From Nocardioidaceae bacterium (lineage in GTDB: Bacteria > Actinomycetota > Actinomycetes > Propionibacteriales > Nocardioidaceae): DNA of 43,765 nt. Below are positions 33,116 to 42,322 of the stretch, in pieces. Made by a program: the position numbers and the translations under genes. Each line of letters begins with the position of its first letter. Within the stretch, counting starts at the first letter, position 1. The notes below the pieces were generated by a model, which saw only the letters and a program-made list of their open reading frames with translations, had not been told where the DNA came from and did not search any database. The stretch spans positions 1 through 43,765 of the forward strand of contig WQZX01000021.1 in NCBI GenBank assembly GCA_009780515.1. Direction: 5' to 3'.

Positions 33116-34066
33116 GTGGCCCGAGCCCTCATGGACAAGGACGTCCCGGCGCTGCTGCGCGCCGTGATCGTGGTGGTGGCGGTCCTCGTGGTCGCCGCCG
33201 TCGTCGGCTGGATCGCCCTCGCCAACGGCTGGTACGGCGGCCAGGCCGGCTCCGTGAGCCAGGGACTCCCCGGCCAGGATCCGGGCAGCCCGATGCCGCC
33301 GTCGACCGTGCGGTCGACCGCGCCGGCGCCCGCGACCGGCCGGGTGAGCGCGAGCCCGTCCCGGCACGCGGGCCACGCGCGAAGGGCGCCGCTGACCGGC
33401 AAGGTGGTCGTGATCGACCCCGGCCACCAGCTCGGCAACCACGACCACCTCGCCGAGATCGACCGGCTCGTGGACGCCGGCGGCATCCGCAAGCCGTGCA
33501 ACACCACCGGGACCGCGACGAGCTCCGGCTACCCGGAGGCGACGTTCAACTGGGACGTCGCCCAGGACCTGCGCGCCCTGCTGCGCAGGCAGGGCGCGCT
33601 CGTGCGGCTGACCCGACACAGCAACAGCGATTCCGCGTGGGGCCCGTGCGTCGACGCACGCGGCAGGTTCGGCAACCCGGGCCAGCCGGGTCCGACCGCC
33701 GACGTCAAGCTCAGCATCCACGCCGACGGCTCGCTGTCGACCGGCGCGCACGGCTTCGACGTCATCGCGCCGGGCGCGATCCCCGGCTACACCACCGGGA
33801 TCGCCGGGCCCTCGCTCGACCTCGCCAGGACGGTGCGCAACCGGATGGTCGCCTCGGGGTTCGCCACGTCGACGTACACCGGCGTGCGCGGGATCGACGT
33901 ACGCCGCGACCTCGGCACCCTCAACCTCTCCAAGCGGCCGGTCGCGATGATCGAGTGCGGCAACATGCGCGACCCCGGTGACGCGGCGCTGCTCACCTCG
34001 TCGCGCGGACAGCGACGGATCGCGCGTGCCCTCGCGGATGCGCTGGAGCGCTACCTGACCCGCTGA
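33116..34066 (+). CDS. Membrane-anchored N-acetylmuramoyl-L-alanine amidase (Amidase_3)
   Basis: A 316-residue peptidoglycan amidase that cleaves the muramic acid-L-alanine bond. An N-terminal anchor (LLRAVIVVVAVLVVAAVVGWIALA) is followed by a Pro/Ser/Thr-rich spacer to about residue 95, then Amidase_3: VVVIDPGHQLGNHDH with the zinc His, WDVAQDLRALLRRQGALVRLTR, KLSIHADGS with the second zinc His, and VAMIECGNMRDPGDAALL with the catalytic Glu. GTG 33116 lies seven bases after the galE stop; ATG 33131 is an alternative start. A wall-remodelling enzyme next to rhamnose and galactose genes fits cell-envelope assembly. Confidence 0.88.
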   Translation: MARALMDKDVPALLRAVIVVVAVLVVAAVVGWIALANGWYGGQAGSVSQGLPGQDPGSPMPPSTVRSTAPAPATGRVSASPSRHAGHARRAPLTGKVVVIDPGHQLGNHDHLAEIDRLVDAGGIRKPCNTTGTATSSGYPEATFNWDVAQDLRALLRRQGALVRLTRHSNSDSAWGPCVDARGRFGNPGQPGPTADVKLSIHADGSLSTGAHGFDVIAPGAIPGYTTGIAGPSLDLARTVRNRMVASGFATSTYTGVRGIDVRRDLGTLNLSKRPVAMIECGNMRDPGDAALLTSSRGQRRIARALADALERYLTR

Positions 34067-34075
34067 CCGGTGACG

Positions 34076-34246
34076 TCAGTGGCCCGCTGCGGCGTGGCGT
34101 CCGGCCATCTCCTCGGCGGCTTCCTGCTTGCGCATCCTCCTGCTCAGGCGCGGCCGGTGGAGCGAGTGGCGCTCGATGTGGGGACAGCGCGTGCCGTGCT
34201 TCAGGTGGCAGCGGACGCTGCGACGCAGTCTGCGGAGGCCGGTCAT
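34076..34246 (-). CDS. Possible small basic protein
   Basis: A 56-codon frame beginning MTGLRRLRRSVRCHLKHG, with Cys/His residues (RCHLKHGTRCPHIERH) and a helical Arg/Glu-rich C-terminus. Most of its third positions are G or C, as in neighbouring genes, and it fills most of the 338-base gap between the amidase and reductase genes. The ATG at 34246 has only a weak GGGAG nearby. The Cys-x-His...Cys-x-x-His pattern could bind a metal, but no family is recognised. Confidence 0.4.
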   Translation of the reverse strand: MTGLRRLRRSVRCHLKHGTRCPHIERHSLHRPRLSRRMRKQEAAEEMAGRHAAAGH

Positions 34247-34391
34247 GGGGAGAGCTCCCAGTTGGCAGGGGTTCGGGGGACCCCGAGATGACTCCAGCGT
34301 AACCAGCGATCGTGAGCGTGTCGCGGGTTCGGCGATACCGGTGGCACCCGGGCCGTGGTCGCGGCGTACGGGACGGCCGGACGCCCTCCAG

Positions 34392-34397
34392 TAGCCT
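34392..34397 (+). promoter_or_regulatory. Candidate leaderless -10 (TAGCCT) of the reductase gene
   Basis: TAGCCT, seven bases (GCACCCC), GTG 34405. Confidence 0.6.
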
Positions 34398-34404
34398 GCA
34401 CCCC

Positions 34405-35142
34405 GTGTCTGAGCTCCGCCGTCTGGGCGACCCGTCCTCCCCGATCACGGACGACGGGCTGACGGCCGCCTACCCGTGGCCGGACTCGGGCCGCTGGGTG
34501 CGCGCGATGATGGTGACGACGCTCGACGGAGCCGCGGCAGGCGCCGACGGGCTGAGCGGGTCGGTGTCGTCGGACGCCGACATGCGCGTCTTCGGGTCGG
34601 TACGCCGCTTCGCCGACGCCGTGCTCGTGGGCGCCCAGACCATGCGCGCCGAGCGCTACACCCCGATGCGGACGCAGCCCGCGCGGGCCGAGGCGCGCGC
34701 CGCCAACGGCCAGTCCGCCGCGCCGGTCATCGTCGTGGTGAGCCGGTCGCTGGACCTGCCGTGGGACCTGCCGGTCTGGAGCGAGTCGACCCACCGCCCG
34801 GTCGTCGTGACCGGCACCGACGCCGATCCCGACCGCCTGCGCGAGGCTCGTGAGCACGCCGACGTCGTGGCGCTGCCCGAGGTCTCACCCGCCGCGATCC
34901 TGGATGCGGTCGTCGACCGTGGTCTGCGCCGGATCGTGTGCGAGGGCGGGCCCCGCCTCCTGGCAGAGCTGACCGCCGCGGGTCTGGTCGACGAGCTCGA
35001 CATCACCATCGCGCCACTGATGGCCGGAACCTCGGAGACGCCGGTGACGCCGGTGCTCGAGGAGGCCGCGAGGTTCGAGCCGGTCCACGTGCTCGAGGGC
35101 GACGGCTTCCTGATGACCCGCTACGTCAGGGCGGTCCGGTGA
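34405..35142 (+). CDS. RibD C-terminal-type (pyrimidine) reductase family protein
   Basis: A 245-residue protein with the dihydrofolate-reductase-like RibD_C fold: MMVTTLDGAAAGADGLSG (substrate/NADPH loop), ADAVLVGAQTMRAERYTP, APVIVVVSRSLDLP, RRIVCEGGPRLLAELTAAGLVDELDITIAPL and a C-terminal FLMTRYVR. There is no deaminase half, so it is the stand-alone pyrimidine-reductase type found in actinobacteria. The GTG start follows TAGCCT by seven bases; a longer frame from 34312 has no support. Its stop overlaps the start of the DHPS-like gene (GTGA), so both proteins probably act in one pathway. Confidence 0.85.
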   Translation: MSELRRLGDPSSPITDDGLTAAYPWPDSGRWVRAMMVTTLDGAAAGADGLSGSVSSDADMRVFGSVRRFADAVLVGAQTMRAERYTPMRTQPARAEARAANGQSAAPVIVVVSRSLDLPWDLPVWSESTHRPVVVTGTDADPDRLREAREHADVVALPEVSPAAILDAVVDRGLRRIVCEGGPRLLAELTAAGLVDELDITIAPLMAGTSETPVTPVLEEAARFEPVHVLEGDGFLMTRYVRAVR

Positions 35143-36047
35143 TCTCCCTCGCCGGGCTGGCCCGGCTGGTCGAGGCCCACCGCGACGATCTCGACGTCGA
35201 GGTCGCGCCGTTCGCGATCGGCGGGCGCAGCTTCGACACCGACCGCGAGCCGGTGCTGATGGGTGTGGTGAACCTGTCGCGGGACTCCGCCTATCGCGAG
35301 TCGGTCGCGGTCTCGCTCGAGTCGGCGGTGCGCAAGGCGCGCGTGCAGGTGGCTCAAGGAGCGCACGTCATCGACGTCGGCGCGGAGTCAAGCGACGCCG
35401 CCGCCCGCGCGGTCTCGCCGGAGGAGCAGGCACGGAGCGTCGCACCGGTGATCGAGCGGATCACCGAGGCCGGCATCGCCACCTCCATCGAGGGGTACGA
35501 CGTCGCCGTCGTCCGCGCGGGCCTCGCGGCCGGCGCCTCGGTCGTCAACCTGACCGGGTCCGACGTGGACGACGCGATGTTCGAGCTGGCCGCCGAGCAC
35601 GACGCCTCTGTGGTCCTCTGCCACGTGCTCGGTCGCCACGCGCGCGCCCTCGACGACACCGAGGTGGACACCGATCCCGTCCCGCGCATGCTGGAGGCGT
35701 TCGGACGCCGGATCGACCGGGCCCGCGAGCACGGTGTCGGCAGCCTCGCGATCGACCCCGGCATCGGGTTCGGCTACCGCCTCGATCCCGCCGAGCGCGC
35801 GCAGTACCAGGCGGCGGCGCTGGTCAACACGTTCCGGCTGCGCCGCCTCGGCGTACCCGTCTGTCACGCGCTGCCGCACGCCTTCGACATCTTCGAGGAC
35901 CAGTTCCGCAGCGCCGAGGGGTTCTTCGCGGTGCTGGCGCACCTCGGCAGCACCGGCATCTACCGGGTCCACGAGGTGCCGCTCGTCCGGTCCGTCCTCG
36001 ACGCCCTCGCCGCCTTCGACCTGGACGGTACGCCGCCCGCCGGCTGA
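35139..36047 (+). CDS. Divergent dihydropteroate-synthase-like protein
   Basis: A 302-residue TIM-barrel protein of the pterin-binding/DHPS group. Matching segments are LMGVVNLSRDSAYRESV (for MGILNVTPDSF), VIDVGAESSDAAARAVSPEEQ (for DIGGESTRPG), SIEGYDVAVVRAGLAAGASVVNLTGS and LAIDPGIGFGYRL. Deviations: an LCHVLGRHARAL loop replaces the usual MHMRG, and the SRKxF motif of true DHPS is not found (VCHALPHAFDIFED instead). It is therefore probably not the housekeeping FolP. The GTG start overlaps the reductase stop. Together they may act on a pterin-, flavin- or deazaflavin-like compound. Confidence 0.8.
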   Translation: MISLAGLARLVEAHRDDLDVEVAPFAIGGRSFDTDREPVLMGVVNLSRDSAYRESVAVSLESAVRKARVQVAQGAHVIDVGAESSDAAARAVSPEEQARSVAPVIERITEAGIATSIEGYDVAVVRAGLAAGASVVNLTGSDVDDAMFELAAEHDASVVLCHVLGRHARALDDTEVDTDPVPRMLEAFGRRIDRAREHGVGSLAIDPGIGFGYRLDPAERAQYQAAALVNTFRLRRLGVPVCHALPHAFDIFEDQFRSAEGFFAVLAHLGSTGIYRVHEVPLVRSVLDALAAFDLDGTPPAG

Positions 36048-36090
36048 GCCGGTCGAGCCACCGCGGCCGGTCGCGGTGGGGGCTGGAACA

Positions 36091-36870
36091 ATGCGGTACG
36101 TGACCGACCTGCAGATCGACCGCGACCGGCCCGGCGTCGTCGAGGTGACCTTCAACCGTCCCGAGCGCCGCAACGCCTTCACCAAGACGATGTACGGCCG
36201 GATGCGCGAGCTGTGGCAGGAGCTGGCCACCGACCAGGACGTGCGGGTGGTCGTGCTGCGCGGCGAGGGCGGCAAGGCCTTCGCGGCGGGCAACGAGATC
36301 TCGGACTTCCTCGAGGCCGACGCGGTCGAGTACGAGACCTGGATCCGCGAGATGCTCGACGGACTCTTCGCGCTGCCACAGGTGACCATCGCCGCGGTCG
36401 ACGGCGTCTGCGTCGGTGGCGGTCTCGCCGTGGCGACCAGCTGCGACCTGCGCATCGCGACGGCGACGTCCCGCTTCGGCTACCCGATCGCGCGGACCCT
36501 CGGCAACGCGCTCTCCTCGCCGGTCCTCTACCGCTGCGCGGAGGTCTTCGGCGAGTCGCTGACCCGCGAGATGCTGCTCGCCTCGCGCCTGGTGAGCGCC
36601 GACCGGGCCTGCTCCGCCGGCGCGATCCTCGCCTGCGTTGCCGACCGGGCCGCGCTCGACGCCGAGGTGGACGCCCTCGTCGAGGGAGTCCTCCTGGCGT
36701 CGCCGGTCACGCTCCGCACCACCAAGCACCAGCTCGCGGCCCGCGCGGCGCTGACCGAGCACGCCCCTGCCGAGGAGGTGGCCCTACTCCGCGAGGTGTA
36801 CGGCGGCCCCGACTTCGCCGAGGGCGTCCGGGCGTTCCTGGCCAAGGAGAAGCCCGCCTTCAAGGGCTGA
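36091..36870 (+). CDS. Enoyl-CoA hydratase/isomerase (crotonase) family protein
   Basis: A 259-residue crotonase-fold enzyme acting on an acyl-CoA. The first oxyanion-hole segment is GEGGKAFAAGNEIS; the second is VDGVCVGGGLAVATSCDLRIAT; RFGYPIARTLGNALSSPVLYRCAEVFG contains the usual helix but with Gly/Leu where hydratases often have a catalytic Glu, so isomerase, hydrolase or a different hydratase is possible. Start: ATG 36091, or GTG 36100 (VTDLQID), which is seven bases after AACAAT. It lies 43 bases after the DHPS-like gene. Convergent with the DUF559 gene. Confidence 0.87.
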   Translation: MRYVTDLQIDRDRPGVVEVTFNRPERRNAFTKTMYGRMRELWQELATDQDVRVVVLRGEGGKAFAAGNEISDFLEADAVEYETWIREMLDGLFALPQVTIAAVDGVCVGGGLAVATSCDLRIATATSRFGYPIARTLGNALSSPVLYRCAEVFGESLTREMLLASRLVSADRACSAGAILACVADRAALDAEVDALVEGVLLASPVTLRTTKHQLAARAALTEHAPAEEVALLREVYGGPDFAEGVRAFLAKEKPAFKG

Positions 36871-36874
36871 CGGG

Positions 36875-36946
36875 CACGGGCACGACAAGTTCGGTCACTG
36901 GCGCCCGAATTCAGGCCGCTCGGCGACGAACCTGTCGTCCTGGTGG
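36875..36946 (-). repeat. 72-bp element, left copy
   Basis: Read on the minus strand it begins CCACCAGGACGACAGGTT and ends GACCGAACTTGTCGTGCC plus CGTG. It is the inverted partner of 37889-37960: both are 72 bp, sharing the ACGACAGGTT start, an internal CCTGA and GGCGCC, and GACCGA(A/G)CTTGTCGT near the end. It overlaps the last codons of the DUF559 gene (PGRQVRRRAA and stop), so the element supplies that C-terminus. Confidence 0.78.
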
Positions 36947-37798
36947 CCCGGTCGGCCACCAGACCAGCATCTCTTCGAGGGTCGCGCGTACGTGCTCGGG
37001 GCGGAGCATGATGTCCTCCCAGCAGAAGCGCAGCACCAGATAGCCCTGCCGGACGAAGTCGGTGTAGCGGCGGACGTCTCGCCGATAGCTCTCGCGAGTC
37101 CCGTGGAACTCCATCGACTCCGCCTCGATGACGAGACGGCGGCCCTCGTCGACCAGGTCGGCTCGCCCGGTGGTGCCCACCCACACCTGCGGTCGGACGT
37201 CCAGCCCCGGGATGTCGAGGCAGATCGCGCGCAACACCGACTCCATCGGGTTGGCGGCCCTCCGACTGGCCTCCGCGACCACGCCCATGGCGCGCCGGCG
37301 GCCCGTGCGGGGCGACATCTCGGCCGCCTCGGCCAGCTCACGCGGTCCGACGTCGCCGGAGCGGAGCGCGGAGTCGGCGATCGCGAGCGCCTCGTCGAAG
37401 GGGAGGAGACGGGCGCAGTCGATCACCGTCCGTGCCGGCGAGGTGACCCGCTTGGCCCGCTCGGAGTCGGTCAGGTCGCCCCACCGGACGCTGACCCCCG
37501 TCCGCCTTGTCGCATCCACGGCCCGGCCGCGCGGCACCCACACCGTCGGCTGTGCTGGAACCTGCTTGACCTTCCAGCCGTGCTCCAGCGCCGCGCTCAC
37601 CACCCCGAGCGCTCCGTGCAGACGCGCGGCTGCGAATCGGTCGCCGGCGATCTCCGGAAGCGTGTAGACGTCGGTCGCCCGACGTAGGACGAGGCCCGCC
37701 CGCGCGGCCCGGCGCAGCTGCCGGCGGGGCACCGCGTCGAGCAGCTCGGCGTGCGTCGCGACGCCGCCGAGCCGGCTCAGCGCGATGACCGCATTCAT
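36911..37798 (-). CDS. DUF559 (Vsr-like endonuclease fold) protein with N-terminal AbiEi-type winged helix
   Basis: A 295-residue protein common in actinobacteria. The N-terminus (LSRLGGVATHAELLDAVPRRQLRRAARAGLVLRRATDVYTLP) is the winged helix of AbiEi/DUF4095-like proteins. The C-terminal DUF559 part (VRPQVWVGTTGRADLVDEGRRLVIEAESMEFHGTRESYRRDVRRYTDFVRQGYLVLRFCWEDIM) shows the Vsr-like nuclease pattern Asp...Glu-x-Glu. The ATG at 37798 has no clear ribosome site; just upstream lies a 40-bp tandem repeat. The gene is enclosed by inverted copies of a 72-bp element. Role unknown: DNA repair, a defence-type antitoxin-like protein or a mobile unit. Confidence 0.82.
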   Translation of the reverse strand: MNAVIALSRLGGVATHAELLDAVPRRQLRRAARAGLVLRRATDVYTLPEIAGDRFAAARLHGALGVVSAALEHGWKVKQVPAQPTVWVPRGRAVDATRRTGVSVRWGDLTDSERAKRVTSPARTVIDCARLLPFDEALAIADSALRSGDVGPRELAEAAEMSPRTGRRRAMGVVAEASRRAANPMESVLRAICLDIPGLDVRPQVWVGTTGRADLVDEGRRLVIEAESMEFHGTRESYRRDVRRYTDFVRQGYLVLRFCWEDIMLRPEHVRATLEEMLVWWPTGPPGRQVRRRAA

Positions 37799-37804
37799 GT
37801 CCGG

Positions 37805-37888
37805 CAGGGTGCCGCATCCTGGCGCGGCGTGCGTCGGTCATCCACAGGGTGCCGCATCCTGGCGCGGCGTGCGTCGGTCATCCACAGG
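37805..37888. repeat. 40-bp tandem duplication at the 5' end of the DUF559 gene
   Basis: 2.1 exact copies of a 40-bp unit (37805-37844, 37845-37884 and four more bases). Each unit contains CAGGAT on the minus strand, the hexamer used by the APS-kinase fusion, and TCATCCACA on the plus strand. The duplication lies seven bases before the start codon and doubles the likely promoter. Confidence 0.92.
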
Positions 37889-37960
37889 CCACGAGAACGA
37901 CAGGTTGGGGATGTCAGCATCCCTGATGGCGCCGTCGGACCGAGCTTGTCGTTCTCGTGG
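37889..37960 (+). repeat. 72-bp element, right copy (long inverted repeat)
   Basis: Its ends CCACGAGAACGACA (37889-37902) and TGTCGTTCTCGTGG (37947-37960) are a perfect 14-bp inverted repeat, extended inward by wobble and normal pairs. An inner hairpin GGGATG/CATCCC (37908-37923) lies in the loop. It begins one base beyond the tandem repeat and ends directly at the cebR stop codon, so it could also terminate that transcript. Confidence 0.85.
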
Positions 37961-39007
37961 TCAGGCGGACTCGCGCGGCACGACGGTGGCGGGGAAGATC
38001 ACCCGGATGGCCCGCGGCGCCCGGTCGTCGTCGAGCTGCTCGAGGAGCATGCGCGTGGCCTGGTCGGCCATGTCGGCGATCGGGTTGCGCACCGTCGTGA
38101 GGCGCGGGGTGGTCCGCTCGGCGACGCCGAGGTCGTCGTACCCGACCACGGCGACGTCATCGGGCACCCGTCGGCCGGACGCGGACAGCGCGCGCAGCGC
38201 GCCCGCGGCCATCAGGTCGGAGGCCACGACGAGCCCGTCGAGGTCGGGGTGGCGCTCGACCAGCTGGGCGCACGCGAGCTCGCCCCCGGACTCGGTGAAG
38301 TCGGCCTGCTCGACGATGTCGTCGCGCAGGCCGGTGTCGCGCATGGCGTCGTGCCAGCCGGACAGCCGGTCGAGACCGGCGGCCATGTCGCTGGGTCCGG
38401 CGATGGTGCCGATGCGTCGGCAGCCACGGCTGATCAGCAGCTCGGTGGCCGCCCGTCCGCCGGCGAGGTTGTCGGTGTCGACGTACGCCACGCGGTCGGC
38501 GCTGCTCCAGGGCCGGCCGATGAACGAGCTCGGCAGGTTCAGCGCCGCCAGGTGGTCGGCCAGCCGGTCGTTGCGGTGGTGGGACACCACGATCGCGCCG
38601 TCGATGTGCCGCCGGCGCAGGTAGCGCAGCATCCGCCGCTCCTCGTCGCCGGGCCGCGCCAGCAGCAGCACGAGCTGGAGGTCGCGCGCGGCCAGCACGC
38701 GGTTGACGCTGCGCAGCGTGTGCACGAAGAACGGATCGGTGAAGACCCGCTCATCGGGCTCGGGGACGACCAGCGCGATCGAGTCGGTACGCCGGGTCAC
38801 CAGGCTGCGCGCCGCCGGGTTGGGCGTGTATCCGAGCGACTCGACGGCCGACTCGACCGCCTTGCGTGCGGTCGCGGAGACGCGGTCGGCGCCGTTGATC
38901 GCCCGTGATGCCGTCGCCCGCGACACTCCGGCCAGCCGCGCCACCTCGTCGAGCGTCGGGGCCTGCCCGGGTCCGGACGCGTCGCGGTCGGGGTGCGGCT
39001 GGCTCAC
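37961..39007 (-). CDS. cebR: LacI-family regulator (CebR-like)
   Basis: A 348-residue LacI/GalR repressor. The HTH is TLDEVARLAGVSRATASRAINGADRVSATARKAVESAVESLGYTPNPAARSL; the sugar-binding domain has SIALVVPEPDERVFTDPFF, DGAIVVSHHRNDRL, RIGTIAGP and DVAVVGYDDLGVAERTTPRLTTV. It lies at the end of the cebEFG-bglC cluster in the same direction, as in the Streptomyces ceb locus. The GTG at 39007 is preferred because TAACGT lies exactly seven bases upstream; GTG 39016 is in frame but overlaps that hexamer. It probably represses the cluster until a beta-glucoside is present. Confidence 0.9.
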   Translation of the reverse strand: MSQPHPDRDASGPGQAPTLDEVARLAGVSRATASRAINGADRVSATARKAVESAVESLGYTPNPAARSLVTRRTDSIALVVPEPDERVFTDPFFVHTLRSVNRVLAARDLQLVLLLARPGDEERRMLRYLRRRHIDGAIVVSHHRNDRLADHLAALNLPSSFIGRPWSSADRVAYVDTDNLAGGRAATELLISRGCRRIGTIAGPSDMAAGLDRLSGWHDAMRDTGLRDDIVEQADFTESGGELACAQLVERHPDLDGLVVASDLMAAGALRALSASGRRVPDDVAVVGYDDLGVAERTTPRLTTVRNPIADMADQATRMLLEQLDDDRAPRAIRVIFPATVVPRESA

Positions 39008-39017
39008 GTGTCGCACG

Positions 39018-40468
<1,451 letters not shown>

Positions 40469-40472
<4 letters not shown>

Positions 40473-41293
40473 CCCTTCACGGCTCCTTGCATGATTCCGG
40501 TGACGAGGTTGCGTCCGGCGGCGACGAACAGCAGCAGCAGCGGGATGGTCGCCATTGCCGTTCCGCACAGGACGAGGGCGTAGTCGGTGGCCTGGCCCTG
40601 GCCGGTGAGCTTGAGCTGGTCGAGCGCGATCTGCACGGTCTGCTTGTTCTGCAGCGCGACCAGGGGCCACATGTAGTCGGTCCACACCTGCATGAAGGTG
40701 AACAGGAACAGGATGGACATCGCGGGTCGCGCGGCCGGGACGGCGACGATCCAGAAGGTGCGCAGCATCGTGCAGCCGTCCATGCGCGCGGCCTCGATCA
40801 GCTCGTCCGGTACGGCGTCCACGAGGTACTGCCTCATGAAGAACACCCCGAACGCGGTGACCAGGGTCGGCAGCGCCACCGCGACCAGCGTGTCGAGCAG
40901 GTGGTAGTCGCGCATCAGCACGAACAGGGGCACGACCGCGAGCTGGGTCGGCACCGTCATCGTCATCACCACGAAGGCCATCAGGGCGTTCGAGCCGCGG
41001 AACTTCAGCTTCGCGAAGGCGTAGCCGGCGAGCGTGGAGAAGAACACGACCGAGATGCCGCAGGCCGTCGAGACGATGATGCTGTTGATCAGCGCGTGCC
41101 AGAACGGCACCGTGTCCAGCACCCTGCGGGCGTTCTCGAGGAAGTGCCCACCCGGCCAGAACGGCGGCGGGTAGCTGTCCGCCTGGTCCTTGGTGTGCGA
41201 TCCGATGACGAACGACCAGTACAGCGGCAGGGCCGAGCCGATCACGAAGGCGCCGAGCAGGCCGTAGACGAGGAATCCGGGGCGGCGGTTCAT
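40469..41293 (-). CDS. cebG: ABC sugar importer permease (CebG/MalG type)
   Basis: A 274-residue membrane permease with six helices. The EAA loop is LIEAARMDGCTMLRTFWIVAVPAARPA; FGVFFMRQYLVDAVPDE precedes it, as in MalG-type proteins. It pairs with the permease at 41290 and a lipoprotein at 42323. The cognate ATPase is not encoded here, which is normal for actinobacterial ceb systems that share MsiK. The ATG at 41293 overlaps the stop of the other permease by four bases. Confidence 0.92.
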
Positions 41294-42312
41294 GCGGCGG
41301 ACCTTCGGGTCAGGAATCGGGTGATGCCGAAGTTGAGCAGCGCGATGGCCACGATGATCATGAACAGCAGCCAGGCGGCGGCCGAGGCCCGGCCGTACAT
41401 CTGCTCCTTGATGCCGCGCACGTAGATGTAGAGCGTCGTGGTCATGTACTCGTGGTTCGCGCCACCCTCACGGGCGACCGTGTCGTCGAAGAGACGCGGC
41501 TCGGTGAAGATCTGCAGACCACCGATGGTGCTGGTGATGATGATGAAGATCATCGTCGGGCGGATCATCGGCAGGGTCACCGAGAAGAACTGCCGCACGC
41601 GGCCGGCGCCGTCGATGGCCGCCGACTCGTAGAGGTCGCGAGGCACCGCCTGCATGGCCGCCAGGAAGATCAGCGTGTTGTAGCCGGTCCACCTCCAGTT
41701 GACCATGCCGGAGATCGCCAGCTGGGAGGCCCAGCGGTTGCTGTGCCACGGCACCGGATGGATGAAGTGCAGGCCGTGGGCGTTCAGCGAGGCGAGGCAC
41801 TGGTTGATCAGGCCGGACTGGTCGGCGAACAGGCTGCCGAAGATCAGCACGACGGCGGTCGGCGCGACCACGAACGGCAGCAGGACGCTCATCCGCCAGA
41901 AGGTGCGGAAGCGCAGCCGGGTGTCGAGAAGGGCCGCGACGGCGACCGCGATGACCACCTGCGGGACCGAGGACATCAAGAAGATGGTGAAGGTGTTCAC
42001 CAGCGACTTGAGGAAGATCGGGTCGGTCAGGACGAACCTGTAGTTGTCCAGGCCGAGGAAGCCGCCCCGGTGGTAGGCCCAGCGGTCCCAGCCGAAGAGC
42101 GACAGGAAGCCGGTGTAGACCAGCGGGTAGAGGCCGACGATCAGGAACAGGATGAAGAACGGCGAGACGTAGAGGTACGGCGACAGCTTGATGTCCCAAC
42201 GGGACCGGCGCTGGCGGCGTACGAGCCGAGCACGCTCTCTGGCGGGGTCGGCGGCCGCCGGGGGCACCGCGGTAGCGGTGCCCCCGACAGCCGTCTTGGT
42301 GTGGTCACTCAT
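41290..42312 (-). CDS. cebF: ABC sugar importer permease (CebF/MalF type)
   Basis: A 340-residue permease with about six helices after a cytosolic N-terminus of 40 residues. LSPYLYVSPFFILFLIVGLYPLVYTGFLSLFGWDRW is typical of MalF-type proteins; the EAA loop is LYESAAIDGAGRVRQFFSVTLPMIRPT. It forms the channel with CebG. It lies 10 bases after the binding-protein gene; the ATG is 42312. Confidence 0.92.
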   Translation of the reverse strand: MSDHTKTAVGGTATAVPPAAADPARERARLVRRQRRSRWDIKLSPYLYVSPFFILFLIVGLYPLVYTGFLSLFGWDRWAYHRGGFLGLDNYRFVLTDPIFLKSLVNTFTIFLMSSVPQVVIAVAVAALLDTRLRFRTFWRMSVLLPFVVAPTAVVLIFGSLFADQSGLINQCLASLNAHGLHFIHPVPWHSNRWASQLAISGMVNWRWTGYNTLIFLAAMQAVPRDLYESAAIDGAGRVRQFFSVTLPMIRPTMIFIIITSTIGGLQIFTEPRLFDDTVAREGGANHEYMTTTLYIYVRGIKEQMYGRASAAAWLLFMIIVAIALLNFGITRFLTRRSAA

Positions 42313-42322
42313 GGGGAGGGGA

